From Candidatus Kirkpatrickella diaphorinae (GTDB lineage: Bacteria > Pseudomonadota > Alphaproteobacteria > Acetobacterales > Acetobacteraceae), in assembly GCF_025736875.1 (NCBI RefSeq), contig NZ_CP107052.1, positions 1,104,001 to 1,168,000 of the forward strand: a stretch of DNA of 64,000 nucleotides, read 5' to 3'. This document shows, one piece after another, positions 36,291 through 45,780 of this stretch (the first letter of the stretch is position 1; every line of letters begins with the position of its first letter). The notes under the pieces were generated by a model. The model was not told the DNA's origin, did no database searches, and saw only the letters and a list, made by a program, of their open reading frames with translations. A program made the translations under genes and the position numbers.

Positions 36291-36818
36291 ATGCGCGAAA
36301 AAGATTCTGAAGGCCACTTGACTGACGAGCAGATTGCCGCGCTTTTTCTTGATGCTGCGCGTGAGGGTGACCTGAACACCATTAAACAATTCATCGATGC
36401 CGGTATGGAGATCGACGCAGCGGATAGTCGCGGACACACAGCATTGATCGTTGCGACGTATAAGAACCGTTACGATGCGGCGGCGCTTCTGCTGCATCAT
36501 GGCGCCAGGGTGGATGCTGAAGACAGGAAAGGTGCGACTGCTTTAAGCGGGGTCGCCTTCAAGGGGCATGAGCGCGTGGCGCGCCTGCTGCTTGAGCATG
36601 GTGCAAAAATTGACCATCAAAACCATTTGGGTCGCACGCCTTTAATGTTCGCCCTGATGTTTGAGCGCCATGATATCGTCAAACTCCTCCTTGAACACGG
36701 CGCCGATCTCGACCTGAAAGATGTGGATGGCGTGTGCGCGCGCGACCTTGCCCATTCACGGGCTGAACTGACCCGGATAGACGGACGGGATTCCCGTTCG
36801 GGAACGCATCGGACGTAA
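36291..36818 (+). CDS. Ankyrin-repeat protein
   Basis: About 175 aa with four ankyrin repeats from residue 10 to 150, each with the G-TAL/TPL and LLL-HGA pattern (for example DSRGHTALIVAT, LLLEHGAKIDHQNHLGRTPL, LLLEHGADLDLKD). No signal peptide, so likely cytoplasmic. Ankyrin arrays bind proteins; the partner is unknown. Starts at 36207, 36264 and 36291 are all in frame; I chose 36291 because CAGGG precedes it and the repeat domain begins soon after. The stop is 4 bases before the hisC ATG, suggesting cotranscription. Confidence 0.8.
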   Translation: MREKDSEGHLTDEQIAALFLDAAREGDLNTIKQFIDAGMEIDAADSRGHTALIVATYKNRYDAAALLLHHGARVDAEDRKGATALSGVAFKGHERVARLLLEHGAKIDHQNHLGRTPLMFALMFERHDIVKLLLEHGADLDLKDVDGVCARDLAHSRAELTRIDGRDSRSGTHRT

Positions 36819-36822
36819 AGTG

Positions 36823-37890
36823 ATGAATCGTTATTGGAGCCCCCTCGTCCATAAACTGGATCCCTACATTCCGGGAGAACAGAGTCAGGAGGCGGATCTC
36901 GTCAAGCTCAACACGAATGAGCTTCCCTTCCCGCCGTCACCTGCCGCGCGCGATGCCCTGCGCGCCGCGTGTGACGATGATCTGCGCCTTTATCCTGACC
37001 CGACAGCCGCAGCTTTAAGGAAATCGATTGCCCGGCTTTGCGGGTGTGAATTGGACAATGTCTTTGTCGGAAACGGGTCGGATGAGGTATTGGGCCATGC
37101 TTTCAGAGCTTTGATGCAGGAGGATCGGCCCATCCTCTTCGCAGATGTCACTTACGGCTTTTACCCCGTTTACTGCCATTTATTCGGCCTGACCTATCAG
37201 CATATTCCGCTGACTGATCATTTCACAATCAACATCGATGACTATCTTGAGCGGCCCGCTGGCGGGATTGTCATCGCCAATCCGAACGCCAATACCGGCC
37301 TGGCCCTCCCCCGCCGGGAGATTGAGCGTCTTGTCCGCGCAAGGCGGGATTGTGTGGTGCTGATTGATGAGGCCTATGTCGATTTCGGGGCAGAGAGCGC
37401 CGCGCGCCTCGTCAGCGATCACCCTAATCTCATCGTCGTGCAGACTTTGTCCAAAAGTCGGGGACTTGCCGGGCTGCGTGTCGGCTTCGCCCTGGCGCAC
37501 CCGAAGCTGGTTGAAGGATTGACCCGCGTCAAAGACAGCTTCAACTCCTACCCACTCTCCCGCATCGCGCAATCCGGCGCCATTGCCGCCATTGAGGACA
37601 CAGTATGGCTGGAGGAGACTGTGCACCGGATAAAGCAATTGCGGGAGGATCTGACCCACGCGCTGGAGGCGCGGGGGTTCACGATCCTGCCGTCTCAGGC
37701 GAATTTCATCGCGGCGCGCCACACGAATATACGCGCCGATGAATTGACGCGGCATCTGAGGAAAGAAAATATTCTGGTGCGTCATATGGAGACGCAACGT
37801 ATAGCTGATTGGGTCCGCATCACCATTGGCTCAGAAGCACAGCATCAACGCCTTCTGACGGCCCTCGACCGACTTCTTCAGACTGGCTGA
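36823..37890 (+). CDS. hisC: Histidinol-phosphate aminotransferase
   Basis: PLP enzyme of histidine synthesis; members also act on aromatic amino acid precursors. 355 aa. Motifs: LNTNELPFPPSP near the N-terminus, GNGSDEVL, ANPNANTG, and the PLP Lys in QTLSKSRGLAGLRVGF, with VRITIG at the C-terminus. The rest of the his pathway is absent here, so an additional role with tyrosine/phenylalanine precursors is conceivable. ATG at 36823, with a GTG just before it also possible. Confidence 0.93.
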   Translation: MNRYWSPLVHKLDPYIPGEQSQEADLVKLNTNELPFPPSPAARDALRAACDDDLRLYPDPTAAALRKSIARLCGCELDNVFVGNGSDEVLGHAFRALMQEDRPILFADVTYGFYPVYCHLFGLTYQHIPLTDHFTINIDDYLERPAGGIVIANPNANTGLALPRREIERLVRARRDCVVLIDEAYVDFGAESAARLVSDHPNLIVVQTLSKSRGLAGLRVGFALAHPKLVEGLTRVKDSFNSYPLSRIAQSGAIAAIEDTVWLEETVHRIKQLREDLTHALEARGFTILPSQANFIAARHTNIRADELTRHLRKENILVRHMETQRIADWVRITIGSEAQHQRLLTALDRLLQTG

Positions 37891-37947
37891 AAGTTTCTCA
37901 ACGCAGGTAGGGTCAGGCTGTGAAGCGGAAGGTGATCGCCTGTAATA

Positions 37948-38340
37948 TCAGACAGATTGCGGGAGGCGTGAAGGCGTCACCTGACGTTCAACCTCCGCCT
38001 CCTCCACAGCGGCAGAAGCTGTTTCGAGGGCCGTGAGGGCGTAAAGCATGTCAATCCGCGCCCGGCCCTCAAGACGTCGCGCCTCTGACACAGCCCGGCG
38101 CGCCTGCGGAAGCCAGCTCATAAATTGCTCAACTTCAACATCATCCATGGAAAGCGCGAGGACTTCATATTCTTCCTCATAGATCGCACGCTCTACGCGC
38201 GTGCGTTCAGAGCGGAGCCTTTCCTCCTGCTCACACGCGGCCAGTGCGTTTGAGCGCGCCAGATTACGCTCGCTCTTTCGCAAGATGCTGAGCTGCCGGA
38301 GGGAGATCTCCTCCGACGGCATGTCATATATAGAATGCAT
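37948..38340 (-). CDS. Coiled-coil protein, FliJ-like
   Basis: 130 aa, almost wholly helical and charged, with heptad-like stretches (LRKSERNLARS, RSERTRVERAIYEEEYE, ARRLEGRARIDMLYALTALETA). The FWLP-like break FMSWLPQARR in the middle and the length resemble FliJ, the chaperone/escort of the flagellar export ATPase. No fliI or other flagellar gene is adjacent, so the assignment is tentative. ATG at 38340 with AGGTG just upstream. It is divergent from ctrA, and a fliJ-ctrA pairing is, from memory, seen in other Rhodospirillales. Confidence 0.45.
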   Translation of the reverse strand: MHSIYDMPSEEISLRQLSILRKSERNLARSNALAACEQEERLRSERTRVERAIYEEEYEVLALSMDDVEVEQFMSWLPQARRAVSEARRLEGRARIDMLYALTALETASAAVEEAEVERQVTPSRLPQSV

Positions 38341-38465
38341 CGTCACCTAAGTCCGATTCCTCGCTGAACAATGTTCCCGCTTCGTTATCCGACGCTGCAA
38401 GTTATCCGAAAAGATTATTTTTAAAAACTTCTTTCTTAATCCGGACCTTTATAACGTCCAAAACG

Positions 38466-38480
38466 TTAAGCTAAACTGAA
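38466..38480 (+). promoter_or_regulatory. Possible CtrA box (distal)
   Basis: TTAA, 7 bases, TGAA: one mismatch to the CtrA consensus TTAA-N7-TTAA. It lies in the 384-base AT-rich region between the divergent FliJ-like gene and ctrA. Confidence 0.35.
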
Positions 38481-38613
38481 CGGGCTGATATTGTCGCCCT
38501 TTCAAATCTTAGCGTAACGTGCTCATTCTGCAACACTAAGTTGAAGTTTAGTAAAAGTTTCAACCTATTTTTTGTTGTTAATCAATGGTTTCCCTCGGAA
38601 ATTTACGTTCTCC

Positions 38614-38628
38614 TTAACTATTACTTAG
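38614..38628 (+). promoter_or_regulatory. Possible CtrA box (proximal)
   Basis: TTAA, 7 bases, TTAG: one mismatch to TTAA-N7-TTAA, about 100 bases before the ctrA start. With the distal site it suggests autoregulation, as known for ctrA in Caulobacter. Confidence 0.4.
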
Positions 38629-38724
38629 CAATGGGAAAAACTTTTTCACATTGAAGGCGTAATTGACTTGTCCTTATCAACCCTAGGTAGTAATAAAAAT
38701 TCATCAGATGTGGAGAATGAAAAC

Positions 38725-39450
38725 ATGCGCCTCCTTCTAGTCGAAAATGATTGTGGCGAGAGTGTTTCAGCGCTGAAGACCCTTCACCAAGGCGGGTTTA
38801 CCGTGGACCACGCGGGGAGCGGTTTCGACGCGATTGAAATGCTACAACATTATGATTATGACCTCGCCATCGTTGATCTCTCGATCGATGACCTTGACGG
38901 TTGCGATGTCATACGCCGTGTCCGCCGCGCACGCGTTGAAACGCCGATTATCGTGACGTCGCAGGGCAGTTCCGCCCGGGATAAGATTGCGACATTCAAT
39001 GCCGGTGCGGATGATTTTATCGAACGACCTTATGATGATGAAGAGTTGATCGCACGTCTCCATGCGGTCGCAAGACGGTCGCGCGGTTTCAGCACGGCTG
39101 TCATTACCCTGGGTAATCTGACCATTGACCTTAACGCCAAGAGCGCTTTTGCTTCCGGCGTTTCCATTCCGCTTACTGGTAAAGAATACGCGATCTTAGA
39201 GCTTCTTGTGCTTCGGCGCGGCACGATCCTCACCAAGGATGCTTTCCTCAATCACCTTTATGGCGGACGTGATGAGCCTGAGATGAAGATTATCGACGTC
39301 TTCATCTGTAAGCTGCGTCGCAAATTGCAGGAACACGGTATTGATAATCTCATCGGCACTGTCTGGGGACGCGGCTACGTGCTGAGGGAGGAATTCCAAC
39401 CTGTTTCCCGCGTCACAAACCCGCAACACTCGTCGCTCATCAACGCCTAG
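38725..39450 (+). CDS. ctrA: CtrA-type response regulator with atypical receiver
   Basis: 241 aa: receiver (1-118) and OmpR-type winged helix (about 125-230). The DNA-binding half is nearly that of CtrA, with LTGKEYAILELL, LTKDAFLNHLYGG and EPEMKIIDVFICKLRRKL then VWGRGYVLRE. In the receiver D51 aligns with the phosphorylated Asp, but the acidic pair reads E7-N8 (normally Glu/Asp-Asp). The invariant Lys before Pro is R101 (IERPY). Phosphorylation may be weak or altered. CtrA governs cell cycle in Caulobacter and mainly motility in Rhodospirillales. ATG at 38725 has GGAGA 8 bases upstream. Confidence 0.9.
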   Translation: MRLLLVENDCGESVSALKTLHQGGFTVDHAGSGFDAIEMLQHYDYDLAIVDLSIDDLDGCDVIRRVRRARVETPIIVTSQGSSARDKIATFNAGADDFIERPYDDEELIARLHAVARRSRGFSTAVITLGNLTIDLNAKSAFASGVSIPLTGKEYAILELLVLRRGTILTKDAFLNHLYGGRDEPEMKIIDVFICKLRRKLQEHGIDNLIGTVWGRGYVLREEFQPVSRVTNPQHSSLINA

Positions 39451-39485
39451 GACATAGCGACCATTTGCGAAGGTAAAGCGCACGG

Positions 39486-39523
39486 CCCCGGAAGGCGTCT
39501 CTTTGATTGAGGCGTTTCCGGGG
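39486..39523. terminator. Long hairpin between convergent ctrA and glmM
   Basis: About 15 pairs with one bulge (CCCCGGAA... with ...TTCCGGGG) and a 7-base loop. No T tract on either side; it probably serves as a bidirectional stop or 3'-end stabiliser for both genes. Confidence 0.55.
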
Positions 39524-39560
39524 TCAATTCATATGGGCCCCATTTTTAGACAGGCCAAGT

Positions 39561-40940
39561 TTACTTTATCGGCGACGATAATCTGGCGACCGATTCAACA
39601 GCCTCTGTCAGTGCATCCGCGACGCTTGCGACAAGCTGCCCGTCATCCGCCTCCACCATGATGCGGATCAGCGGCTCCGTGCCACTGGCGCGCAATAACA
39701 CACGCCCGCGATCCTGCAACTGACTTTCCGCATGGCGTTGCGCGTCGATGACGCAATCTGCCTGGAGCGGATTCCCCTCGCTGAAACGAATGCTGCGCAG
39801 CGTTTGCGGGAAAGGCGTAAACATGCGGCAAGCCTCGCTCGCTGGTTTTTTTGTTTCAACAAGCACAGCCAGCACCTGAAGCGCGGCGACAAGACCGTCC
39901 CCCGTTGTGCCGTAATCGGACAGCACCATATGCCCCGATTGTTCCCCGCCGATCTGACTGCCCAAAGACCGCATGCGCTCCACAACGTAGCGGTCACCCA
40001 CCGCGGTGCGGTGTAACTCTAGCCCCTGCCCCTGCAGAAAACGCTCCAGCCCGAGATTGGACATCACCGTCGCGACGACATTATTGGACCGAAGAAGCCC
40101 CGCATTCTGCCAATGGGATGCGATCAAGGCGAGGACCTGATCACCATCGACGGTCTCACCCCTTTCATCAATGATGATGAGGCGGTCCGCATCCCCATCC
40201 AGCGCGATGCCTATATCCGCCCTCTCCTGCAAAACGGCTTCACGCAATCTTTGCGGCGCGGTCGAGCCGCAGCGATGATTGATGTTGGTGCCGTTAGGTG
40301 AACAGCCGATTTTAACGACATCCGCGCCCAGTTCCCACAATGCTGTGGGGCCGACCCGGTAGGCCGCGCCATTTGCGCAGTCGAGGACGATCTTCAATCC
40401 GTCCAGGCGGCATCGATTGGGAAGCGACGTTTTCGCGCTTTCAATATAACGTCCGGCAGCGTCATTGAGGCGCGAGGCGCGGCCGACATCCTGGGGTGGC
40501 GCGAGATAATCCGAGAGATCCTGCGCCATAAGCGCTTCAATTCTGGCCTCATCCTCGTCCGACAATTTGTAGCCGTCCGGACCGAATAATTTGATGCCAT
40601 TATCCCCGAAATGATTATGGGAGGCCGAAATCATAACGCCCAGATCCGCCCGCAGCGACCGCGTCAGCATGGCGATGGCCGGGGTCGGCAGCGGGCCTAC
40701 CAAAGTGACGTCCATCCCGGCGGAAAGAAAACCGGAGACGAGGGCGTTCTCAAGCATGTAACCGGAGAGGCGGGTATCTTTACCTAAAACGACACGATGT
40801 CGGTGATCACCCCGGCGAAAAAATATCCCCGCGGCCTGGCCAAGCTTTTGCGCGATATCGATCGTCATGGGGAAACAATTGGCGAGCCCCCGAATGCCAT
40901 CTGTACCGAAGAGGCGGCGCGTGGACGAAGCTTTGGACAT
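39561..40940 (-). CDS. glmM: Phosphoglucosamine mutase
   Basis: Converts glucosamine 6-phosphate to glucosamine 1-phosphate for peptidoglycan and lipopolysaccharide precursors. 459 aa. Motifs: FGTDGIRG at the N-terminus, active-site phosphoserine in [21 protein letters not shown] (Ser of SASHN), Mg-binding DGDADR, and GEQSGH; the sugar-binding [10 protein letters not shown] closes the protein. ATG at 40940 has AAGG 8 bases upstream. It follows ftsH, a very common pairing, though a strong terminator lies between them. Confidence 0.96.
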   Translation of the reverse strand: MSKASSTRRLFGTDGIRGLANCFPMTIDIAQKLGQAAGIFFRRGDHRHRVVLGKDTRLSGYMLENALVSGFLSAGMDVTLVGPLPTPAIAMLTRSLRADLGVMISASHNHFGDNGIKLFGPDGYKLSDEDEARIEALMAQDLSDYLAPPQDVGRASRLNDAAGRYIESAKTSLPNRCRLDGLKIVLDCANGAAYRVGPTALWELGADVVKIGCSPNGTNINHRCGSTAPQRLREAVLQERADIGIALDGDADRLIIIDERGETVDGDQVLALIASHWQNAGLLRSNNVVATVMSNLGLERFLQGQGLELHRTAVGDRYVVERMRSLGSQIGGEQSGHMVLSDYGTTGDGLVAALQVLAVLVETKKPASEACRMFTPFPQTLRSIRFSEGNPLQADCVIDAQRHAESQLQDRGRVLLRASGTEPLIRIMVEADDGQLVASVADALTEAVESVARLSSPIK

Positions 40941-40996
40941 TGACACTGCCTTGTTACAAACAAAATGTCTCAGGCTTTGCGGCCTGACTGAAACTT

Positions 40997-41026
40997 AAAG
41001 AAAAAGGGCCGAAGCCCTCTTTCTTT
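40997..41026 (-). terminator. Intrinsic terminator of ftsH overlapping its stop codon
   Basis: On the minus strand GGGC-TTCG-GCCC with extended A/T pairing (12 of 13 pairs in the full stem) and the tail TTTTTCTTT. Its 5' arm includes the last bases of the ftsH TAA stop. Only about 56 bases remain before the glmM start. Confidence 0.9.
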
Positions 41027-42947
41027 ATCCGTGCTGCGGAGACGCCGCACCCGCCAAGGGACCTGTCCCCCAACCCGTATTAACGGTCGGCACGGAGGCC
41101 CGTCGATTCTCCGGCCCATCATCCGAAATATCGGCCCGCTCAATCGGCTGCCCTTTTAAAAGCTGGCTGATCTCATCACCTGTCAGGGTTTCAAATTCCA
41201 ACAGGGCTTTCGCCAAACGATGCAGGTCGTCTATGTGTTCCAATAAAAGACTGTGAGCGCGTCGATAAGCGTGGTCCACAATATCGCGCACTTCCCGATC
41301 AATTTCCTGCGCTGTCGCCTCTGAAACAGATTTATTTTGCGTGACGGAATGCCCAAGAAACACCTCCTGCCCGTTATCACCATAGGCAATCGTGCCGAGC
41401 TTCTCGCTCATACCCCATTCCGTCACCATACGGCGGGCCTGATCGGTCGCCATCTTGATGTCGCTTGAGGCACCCGTGCAGATATTCTCCTTACCGAAAA
41501 TGATCTCTTCCGCCGCGCGACCGCCCATGGCCAGAACCAGCTCAGCAAGGCATTTGCTTTTTGTTTTTGAATAAGCGTCGCCTTCAGGAAGGCTCATGAC
41601 AAGGCCAAGAGCACGCCCGCGTGGGATGATCGTCGCTTTATGCACCGGGTCACAACCCGGCGTCAGCATGGCGCAAAGGGCGTGGCCGCCTTCATGATAG
41701 GCGGTAAGACGCCGGTCCTCCTCACTCATCACCATAGAACGCCTTTCCGCGCCCATCAGCACCTTGTCTTTCGCGGCCTCAATATCCCGCATATTGACGG
41801 ATCGCTTGCCAAGACGCGCCGCCATCAGCGCCGCTTCATTGACGAGATTAGCGAGGTCCGCGCCGGAGAAACCGGGCGTACCGCGGGCAATCACGCGTGG
41901 GTCAACATCATTACCGAGAGACACTTTACGCATATGAACACGCAGGATGCGCTCCCGACCCGTGACATCCGGATTGGGCACAACCACCTGACGATCAAAA
42001 CGCCCCGGACGCAGCAAAGCCGGGTCAAGCACGTCCGGCCGGTTTGTCGCGGCAATCAGGATCACACCCTCATTGCTTTCGAAACCATCCATCTCTACCA
42101 GCATCTGGTTGAGTGTCTGTTCCCGCTCATCATTTCCGCCGCCCAGTCCGGCACCGCGGTGACGCCCGACCGCGTCGATCTCATCAATAAAGATGATACA
42201 GGGCGCTGATTTTTTGCCCTGCTCAAACATATCCCGCACGCGGGACGCGCCGACACCGACGAACATTTCCACGAAGTCGGAACCGGAAATACTGAAGAAC
42301 GGCACATTGGCCTCACCCGCAATGGCGCGTGCCAGCAGCGTTTTACCCGTGCCTGGCGGGCCAACAAGCAATGCGCCTTTCGGGATCTTACCCCCGAGAC
42401 GGGTGAATTTCTGCGGGTCTTTGAGGAAATCGACGATTTCCTCCAACTCACTTTTCGCCTCATCAATCCCGGCAACGTCGCTGAAAGTGACTTTCCCCTG
42501 CTTCTCACTCAGCAGGCGCGCGCGCGAGCGCCCGAAGCTCATCGCCTTGCCATTCCCCATCTGCATCTGACGGAGAAACAAAATGACAATACCGACCATC
42601 AGGATAATGGGGAGGTAATTTGCAATGGCCCTTAAGACGGGGCTTCCCTCCGGCTCAGGCGGCTTGGCATTGACCTCAACACCTTTAGACGTCAGTCGCG
42701 AGACGAGGGTCGGGTCAATCGGCGCATAAGTCTGGAAAGCGACGCCGTCCTTCAATTTGCCGGTAATGTCCTGATCCCGGATCGTGACGGACCTGACCTG
42801 ACCCTTATCAACGTCATGGACGAAGTCGGAATAGGCAAGCTGCTGCGTTACAGCGTGCTCGTCATGCGGTTGGAAAGCGACGAAGACCATGACGATCGCA
42901 ACGATGATCGCTATCCAGACCAGAAGACTACGCCCTAGGTTATTCAT
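41025..42947 (-). CDS. ftsH: ATP-dependent zinc metalloprotease FtsH
   Basis: Membrane-anchored AAA+ protease that removes damaged membrane proteins and regulators such as LpxC or sigma-32. 640 aa. Two N-terminal membrane segments (about 7-25 and 105-122), AAA domain with Walker [19 protein letters not shown], Walker [16 protein letters not shown] and second region of homology ([11 protein letters not shown]). The zinc-protease motif HEGGH is near residue 420. ATG at 42947 is preferred to a TTG 15 bases earlier. It is preceded by tilS, the usual order. Confidence 0.97.
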   Translation of the reverse strand: MNNLGRSLLVWIAIIVAIVMVFVAFQPHDEHAVTQQLAYSDFVHDVDKGQVRSVTIRDQDITGKLKDGVAFQTYAPIDPTLVSRLTSKGVEVNAKPPEPEGSPVLRAIANYLPIILMVGIVILFLRQMQMGNGKAMSFGRSRARLLSEKQGKVTFSDVAGIDEAKSELEEIVDFLKDPQKFTRLGGKIPKGALLVGPPGTGKTLLARAIAGEANVPFFSISGSDFVEMFVGVGASRVRDMFEQGKKSAPCIIFIDEIDAVGRHRGAGLGGGNDEREQTLNQMLVEMDGFESNEGVILIAATNRPDVLDPALLRPGRFDRQVVVPNPDVTGRERILRVHMRKVSLGNDVDPRVIARGTPGFSGADLANLVNEAALMAARLGKRSVNMRDIEAAKDKVLMGAERRSMVMSEEDRRLTAYHEGGHALCAMLTPGCDPVHKATIIPRGRALGLVMSLPEGDAYSKTKSKCLAELVLAMGGRAAEEIIFGKENICTGASSDIKMATDQARRMVTEWGMSEKLGTIAYGDNGQEVFLGHSVTQNKSVSEATAQEIDREVRDIVDHAYRRAHSLLLEHIDDLHRLAKALLEFETLTGDEISQLLKGQPIERADISDDGPENRRASVPTVNTGWGTGPLAGAASPQHG

Positions 42948-43123
42948 AAGATTCTCTACCAAAATACAGCCCGGCTCGGGCGTGGTCGCATATGACGGAT
43001 TGTCGAACAGATAAGAGGTAAACTCAACCGCGTGAAGATAACATAAGCATGAGCACGCGTGTTACCAACCCCGCCCAAGGACGCTTTGTCGTTAAAAAAC
43101 AGGTTCATCCCATGATCAAACCA

Positions 43124-44425
43124 TTAATATCCCGTCTCACAGCTTGAAGATGAGGGTTCAGGCGCCATATCGCACCATAAGGAAGCATCGGTCACGGGTG
43201 CGCGGCGCCACGCCGTAAAGCGGAGATGCGCCACCGCCACATCCCTGCAGAACCCGAAATGCGGGACGGCAATAAGTCGATCATCGCGCCAGATGGCGGG
43301 CAGTGCCATAAGATAGCGTGAAGGCAGGTCCCGCGTCTTGAATTGCGAGGCGGCCCTGCCAAGACGGCGGATGGTAATACCTGGCACGGCGCGTCCCTGG
43401 AGGCGCCATCGTCGGTCCCAGATGAGACCTTCCGCCCGCGCAACATCGTTGATGTCAATCATCTGCGCGGCCGCATCCGGCTCCCGGACAAGGCACCATC
43501 CCCGCGTCACGCCCGCAATTCGGCGTTGAAAAAACCATACGCCGCCCAATGTGGCGTCCTGCGCGGCTGCCCGGAGCTGCGCCAGACGTCGCTGGGAGGG
43601 TGCCCAATCCGCGCCGGAAACAGCCTGACAGAGAGGCGACAATATTTCAGGCGGTGGCAGTTCCCCATTGATGCGGACGAAGCCGAAAGGATGCGGCGTG
43701 AGTTGCCCGCAATAAGCGGCCAGAGACGTTTCGGCCGCCTGCCGCAAAGCGGCGTGACGGCGCGTCTCACTCAGCGCGACGTCAATGTCCTGCGCCGACA
43801 GGGCTTGCCGGATCGCAACACGACGAAACTGCGCGTTGCGATTTGACGGGTCTTCGATCCATCTCAGACCTTCCGCATCAAGGGTTGCCCTTGATCGCTG
43901 GGGCGGAATGTCACGTAACGGCCGAATGATCCGGACGTCAGGCGTGAAGCGGGCAGCCGCCATGCCGGCGAGGCCGAACGCGCCGCTCTGTTTTTCCTTT
44001 CTCAGAAAATAAGTCTCCGCCTGATCGCGGCGGTGATGCGCCACGAGAAGATCCATCACGCCATGCTGACGACACCATTCTGTCAGGATGTCATATCGCG
44101 CCGCGCGCGCGCGCGCCTGCATGCCACGCATTTTCGACAGATGGGTAAGGCGAAGAATATGGGCTTCCATCCCAAGACGAGTCAGAATCCGCCGCGTTTC
44201 CTGTGCTTCCTGCGCGGCTTCGGGACGCAACCCGTGATCAACGATCAGGGCGACACTCCTCTTACGCCAGCGATGCGCCAGAAAGCCTAGGCAAAGACTA
44301 TCCGCACCGCCGGAAACCGCGACAGCAACACGGTAACGGGTCTCATCCGCAGGGAACGGCCCGTAAGGCGACATCAGTCCCGCGAATTCATCTTCATGAA
44401 CCGGCAAAAACTGTCTCAGCCGCAA
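43124..44425 (-). CDS. tilS: tRNA(Ile)-lysidine synthetase
   Basis: Attaches lysine to C34 of tRNA-Ile(CAU) so that it reads AUA. 433 aa. PP-loop VSGGADSLCL near residues 37-46, then IVDHGLRPEA and VAHHRRDQAETYFLR, typical of TilS. The C-terminal part is divergent. The frame opens with TTG at 44425, overlapping cpoB by 10 bases. An ATG at 44374 would lose the segment EDEFAGLMSPYGPF that seems part of the alphaproteobacterial domain, so I keep the TTG. It lies between the tol cluster and ftsH. Confidence 0.92.
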   Translation of the reverse strand: MRLRQFLPVHEDEFAGLMSPYGPFPADETRYRVAVAVSGGADSLCLGFLAHRWRKRSVALIVDHGLRPEAAQEAQETRRILTRLGMEAHILRLTHLSKMRGMQARARAARYDILTEWCRQHGVMDLLVAHHRRDQAETYFLRKEKQSGAFGLAGMAAARFTPDVRIIRPLRDIPPQRSRATLDAEGLRWIEDPSNRNAQFRRVAIRQALSAQDIDVALSETRRHAALRQAAETSLAAYCGQLTPHPFGFVRINGELPPPEILSPLCQAVSGADWAPSQRRLAQLRAAAQDATLGGVWFFQRRIAGVTRGWCLVREPDAAAQMIDINDVARAEGLIWDRRWRLQGRAVPGITIRRLGRAASQFKTRDLPSRYLMALPAIWRDDRLIAVPHFGFCRDVAVAHLRFTAWRRAPVTDASLWCDMAPEPSSSSCETGY

Positions 44426-45147
44426 TGCGCCCGTCGGAAGAACGAATTATAGGCCTTGCGAATGCGCGCCGACATATCCGGGAAATCATGTTTTAACTTC
44501 CCTAAAGCTTCACACGCATCCTTGTGTCGGTCTAGAGCCAGCATAGAGGCCGAAACACCAAGGAGGGATTCCTGCGCGGAAACCGCGCGGGGCGCGGCCT
44601 TGTACGCGTCAAAATAAGCCAGTGCCGAACCCTTAAAATTTTTCTGCCCGGCAAGAGATTGCGCAAGGAGGAAGCGTGCATCGACTTTCGTCTTTGTATC
44701 ACGCGCCGCTTTGATGGCCGCCTGCGCCTTCGCCTGGCTGACATCAAAATTGCGCGCTGAGAGCGCCGCTTTGCCCTGCTTGATGAGGTCTGCGGGGGAA
44801 GCCGCTTTGGCGCTCTCCGTCTTTTCCTGAGGTGCCGCCGCCATGTCGTTATTTTTAGTCGCCGTGCCTGAACCCGCGCCCGCATTGAACTGCGCGTCAT
44901 CCAGTTTCTTATTAAGCGCCTCGGATTGGGTTTTGACCTGATTGCTCAATTGGTCAACATCACCACGTAATTCCCGTTGTGACGCTTCCAGAGCGGCCAC
45001 GCGCTGCAGTAGCTGCGCGACGAGATCGCGCGTCCCGCCCTCATCCTCCGAACGCGCATTAAGCGGCGAGGCGGAAAGGAAGATCGCGAGACCAAGTCCG
45101 GTGATACAGAAAAGTCGGGTCAGCCGATAAGCGTTGTGATGTCGCAA
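44416..45147 (-). CDS. cpoB: Tol-Pal system periplasmic protein CpoB (YbgF)
   Basis: 243 aa. Signal peptide (hydrophobic core at about 10-27), coiled-coil trimerisation segment (about 40-85, LLQRVAALEASQRELRGDV), a low-complexity linker and a TPR-type C-terminal domain (about 120-240). CpoB couples peptidoglycan synthesis by PBP1B with Tol-driven outer membrane constriction. It starts with TTG at 45147, with GGAG 7 bases upstream; the next Met is beyond the signal peptide. Order pal-cpoB is standard. Confidence 0.9.
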   Translation of the reverse strand: MRHHNAYRLTRLFCITGLGLAIFLSASPLNARSEDEGGTRDLVAQLLQRVAALEASQRELRGDVDQLSNQVKTQSEALNKKLDDAQFNAGAGSGTATKNNDMAAAPQEKTESAKAASPADLIKQGKAALSARNFDVSQAKAQAAIKAARDTKTKVDARFLLAQSLAGQKNFKGSALAYFDAYKAAPRAVSAQESLLGVSASMLALDRHKDACEALGKLKHDFPDMSARIRKAYNSFFRRAHCG

Positions 45148-45248
45148 TTTGTCTCTCCACGCCGTATGATGCGAGGATCAATGCAGCCTGCAGGTAAGTT
45201 TATAGTCGGCCCGACCTGGGACCGCGCCGACTATACTCGTTAAATGAT

Positions 45249-45289
45249 AAAAAGCCCGCCCGCAACCAAAGCTTTCACCCGGATTGCGG
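45249..45289 (-). terminator. Possible terminator after pal
   Basis: CCGCAA/TTGCGG stem (45260-45265 with 45284-45289) followed on the minus strand by GCGGGC and five T (45249-45253). The loop is long (18 bases, with an internal AAAGCTTT), so strength is uncertain. Confidence 0.4.
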
Positions 45290-45300
45290 TCAGCGCGTTT

Positions 45301-45780
45301 TTACTGAACAGAGGTAATTGAATTGCGGTTTTGCGACCACGCTTCCTCATTATCGCCCTGCGCTGTGGGACGATCCTTACCGTAGGAGATTGTGGTGATG
45401 CGCGACGCACTCACGCCTTTAGCCACGAGGTAATCCCGCGCGGCATTGGCGCGACGCTGGCCGAGAGCGATATTATATTCCTCCGTCCCGCGATCATCAC
45501 AATTTCCGGCGAGTTGCACGGTCACTTGCGGGTAACGCCCCAGCCATTCCGCCTGCTTATCAAGCGTTGCCTGCGCGTCGCTGGAAAGCTCATTGCGATT
45601 GAGCGCGAAATAAACCCGGTCCCCGACATTGGCGACGAGATCGGCTTCGCTACCGGGCGTCACGCCCGTTTCCTGTGCGACGGCGCCATTGCCATCGGTA
45701 GAACCGGTATTGCTTGGCTTACCGGAACATGCGGTCAAAGCAAGCGCGATACCGACACAGCTTAAGAGTTTGAAATTCAT
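45301..45780 (-). CDS. pal: Peptidoglycan-associated lipoprotein Pal
   Basis: Outer-membrane lipoprotein of the Tol-Pal system that binds peptidoglycan and TolB. 159 aa. The lipobox LTAC puts the lipidated Cys at residue 18. The OmpA-like domain from about 50 on carries NCDDRGTEEYNIALGQRRA and the conserved ISYGKDRP. AGGA lies 8 bases before the ATG. A gap of 238 bases separates it from tolB and has a possible promoter, so pal may be expressed apart from tolQRAB. Confidence 0.96.
   Translation of the reverse strand: MNFKLLSCVGIALALTACSGKPSNTGSTDGNGAVAQETGVTPGSEADLVANVGDRVYFALNRNELSSDAQATLDKQAEWLGRYPQVTVQLAGNCDDRGTEEYNIALGQRRANAARDYLVAKGVSASRITTISYGKDRPTAQGDNEEAWSQNRNSITSVQ

Noticed and set aside
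36059-36439. Open frame on the minus strand opposite the ankyrin gene
   Set aside because: It mirrors the ankyrin coding frame, has no family features and no ribosome binding site.
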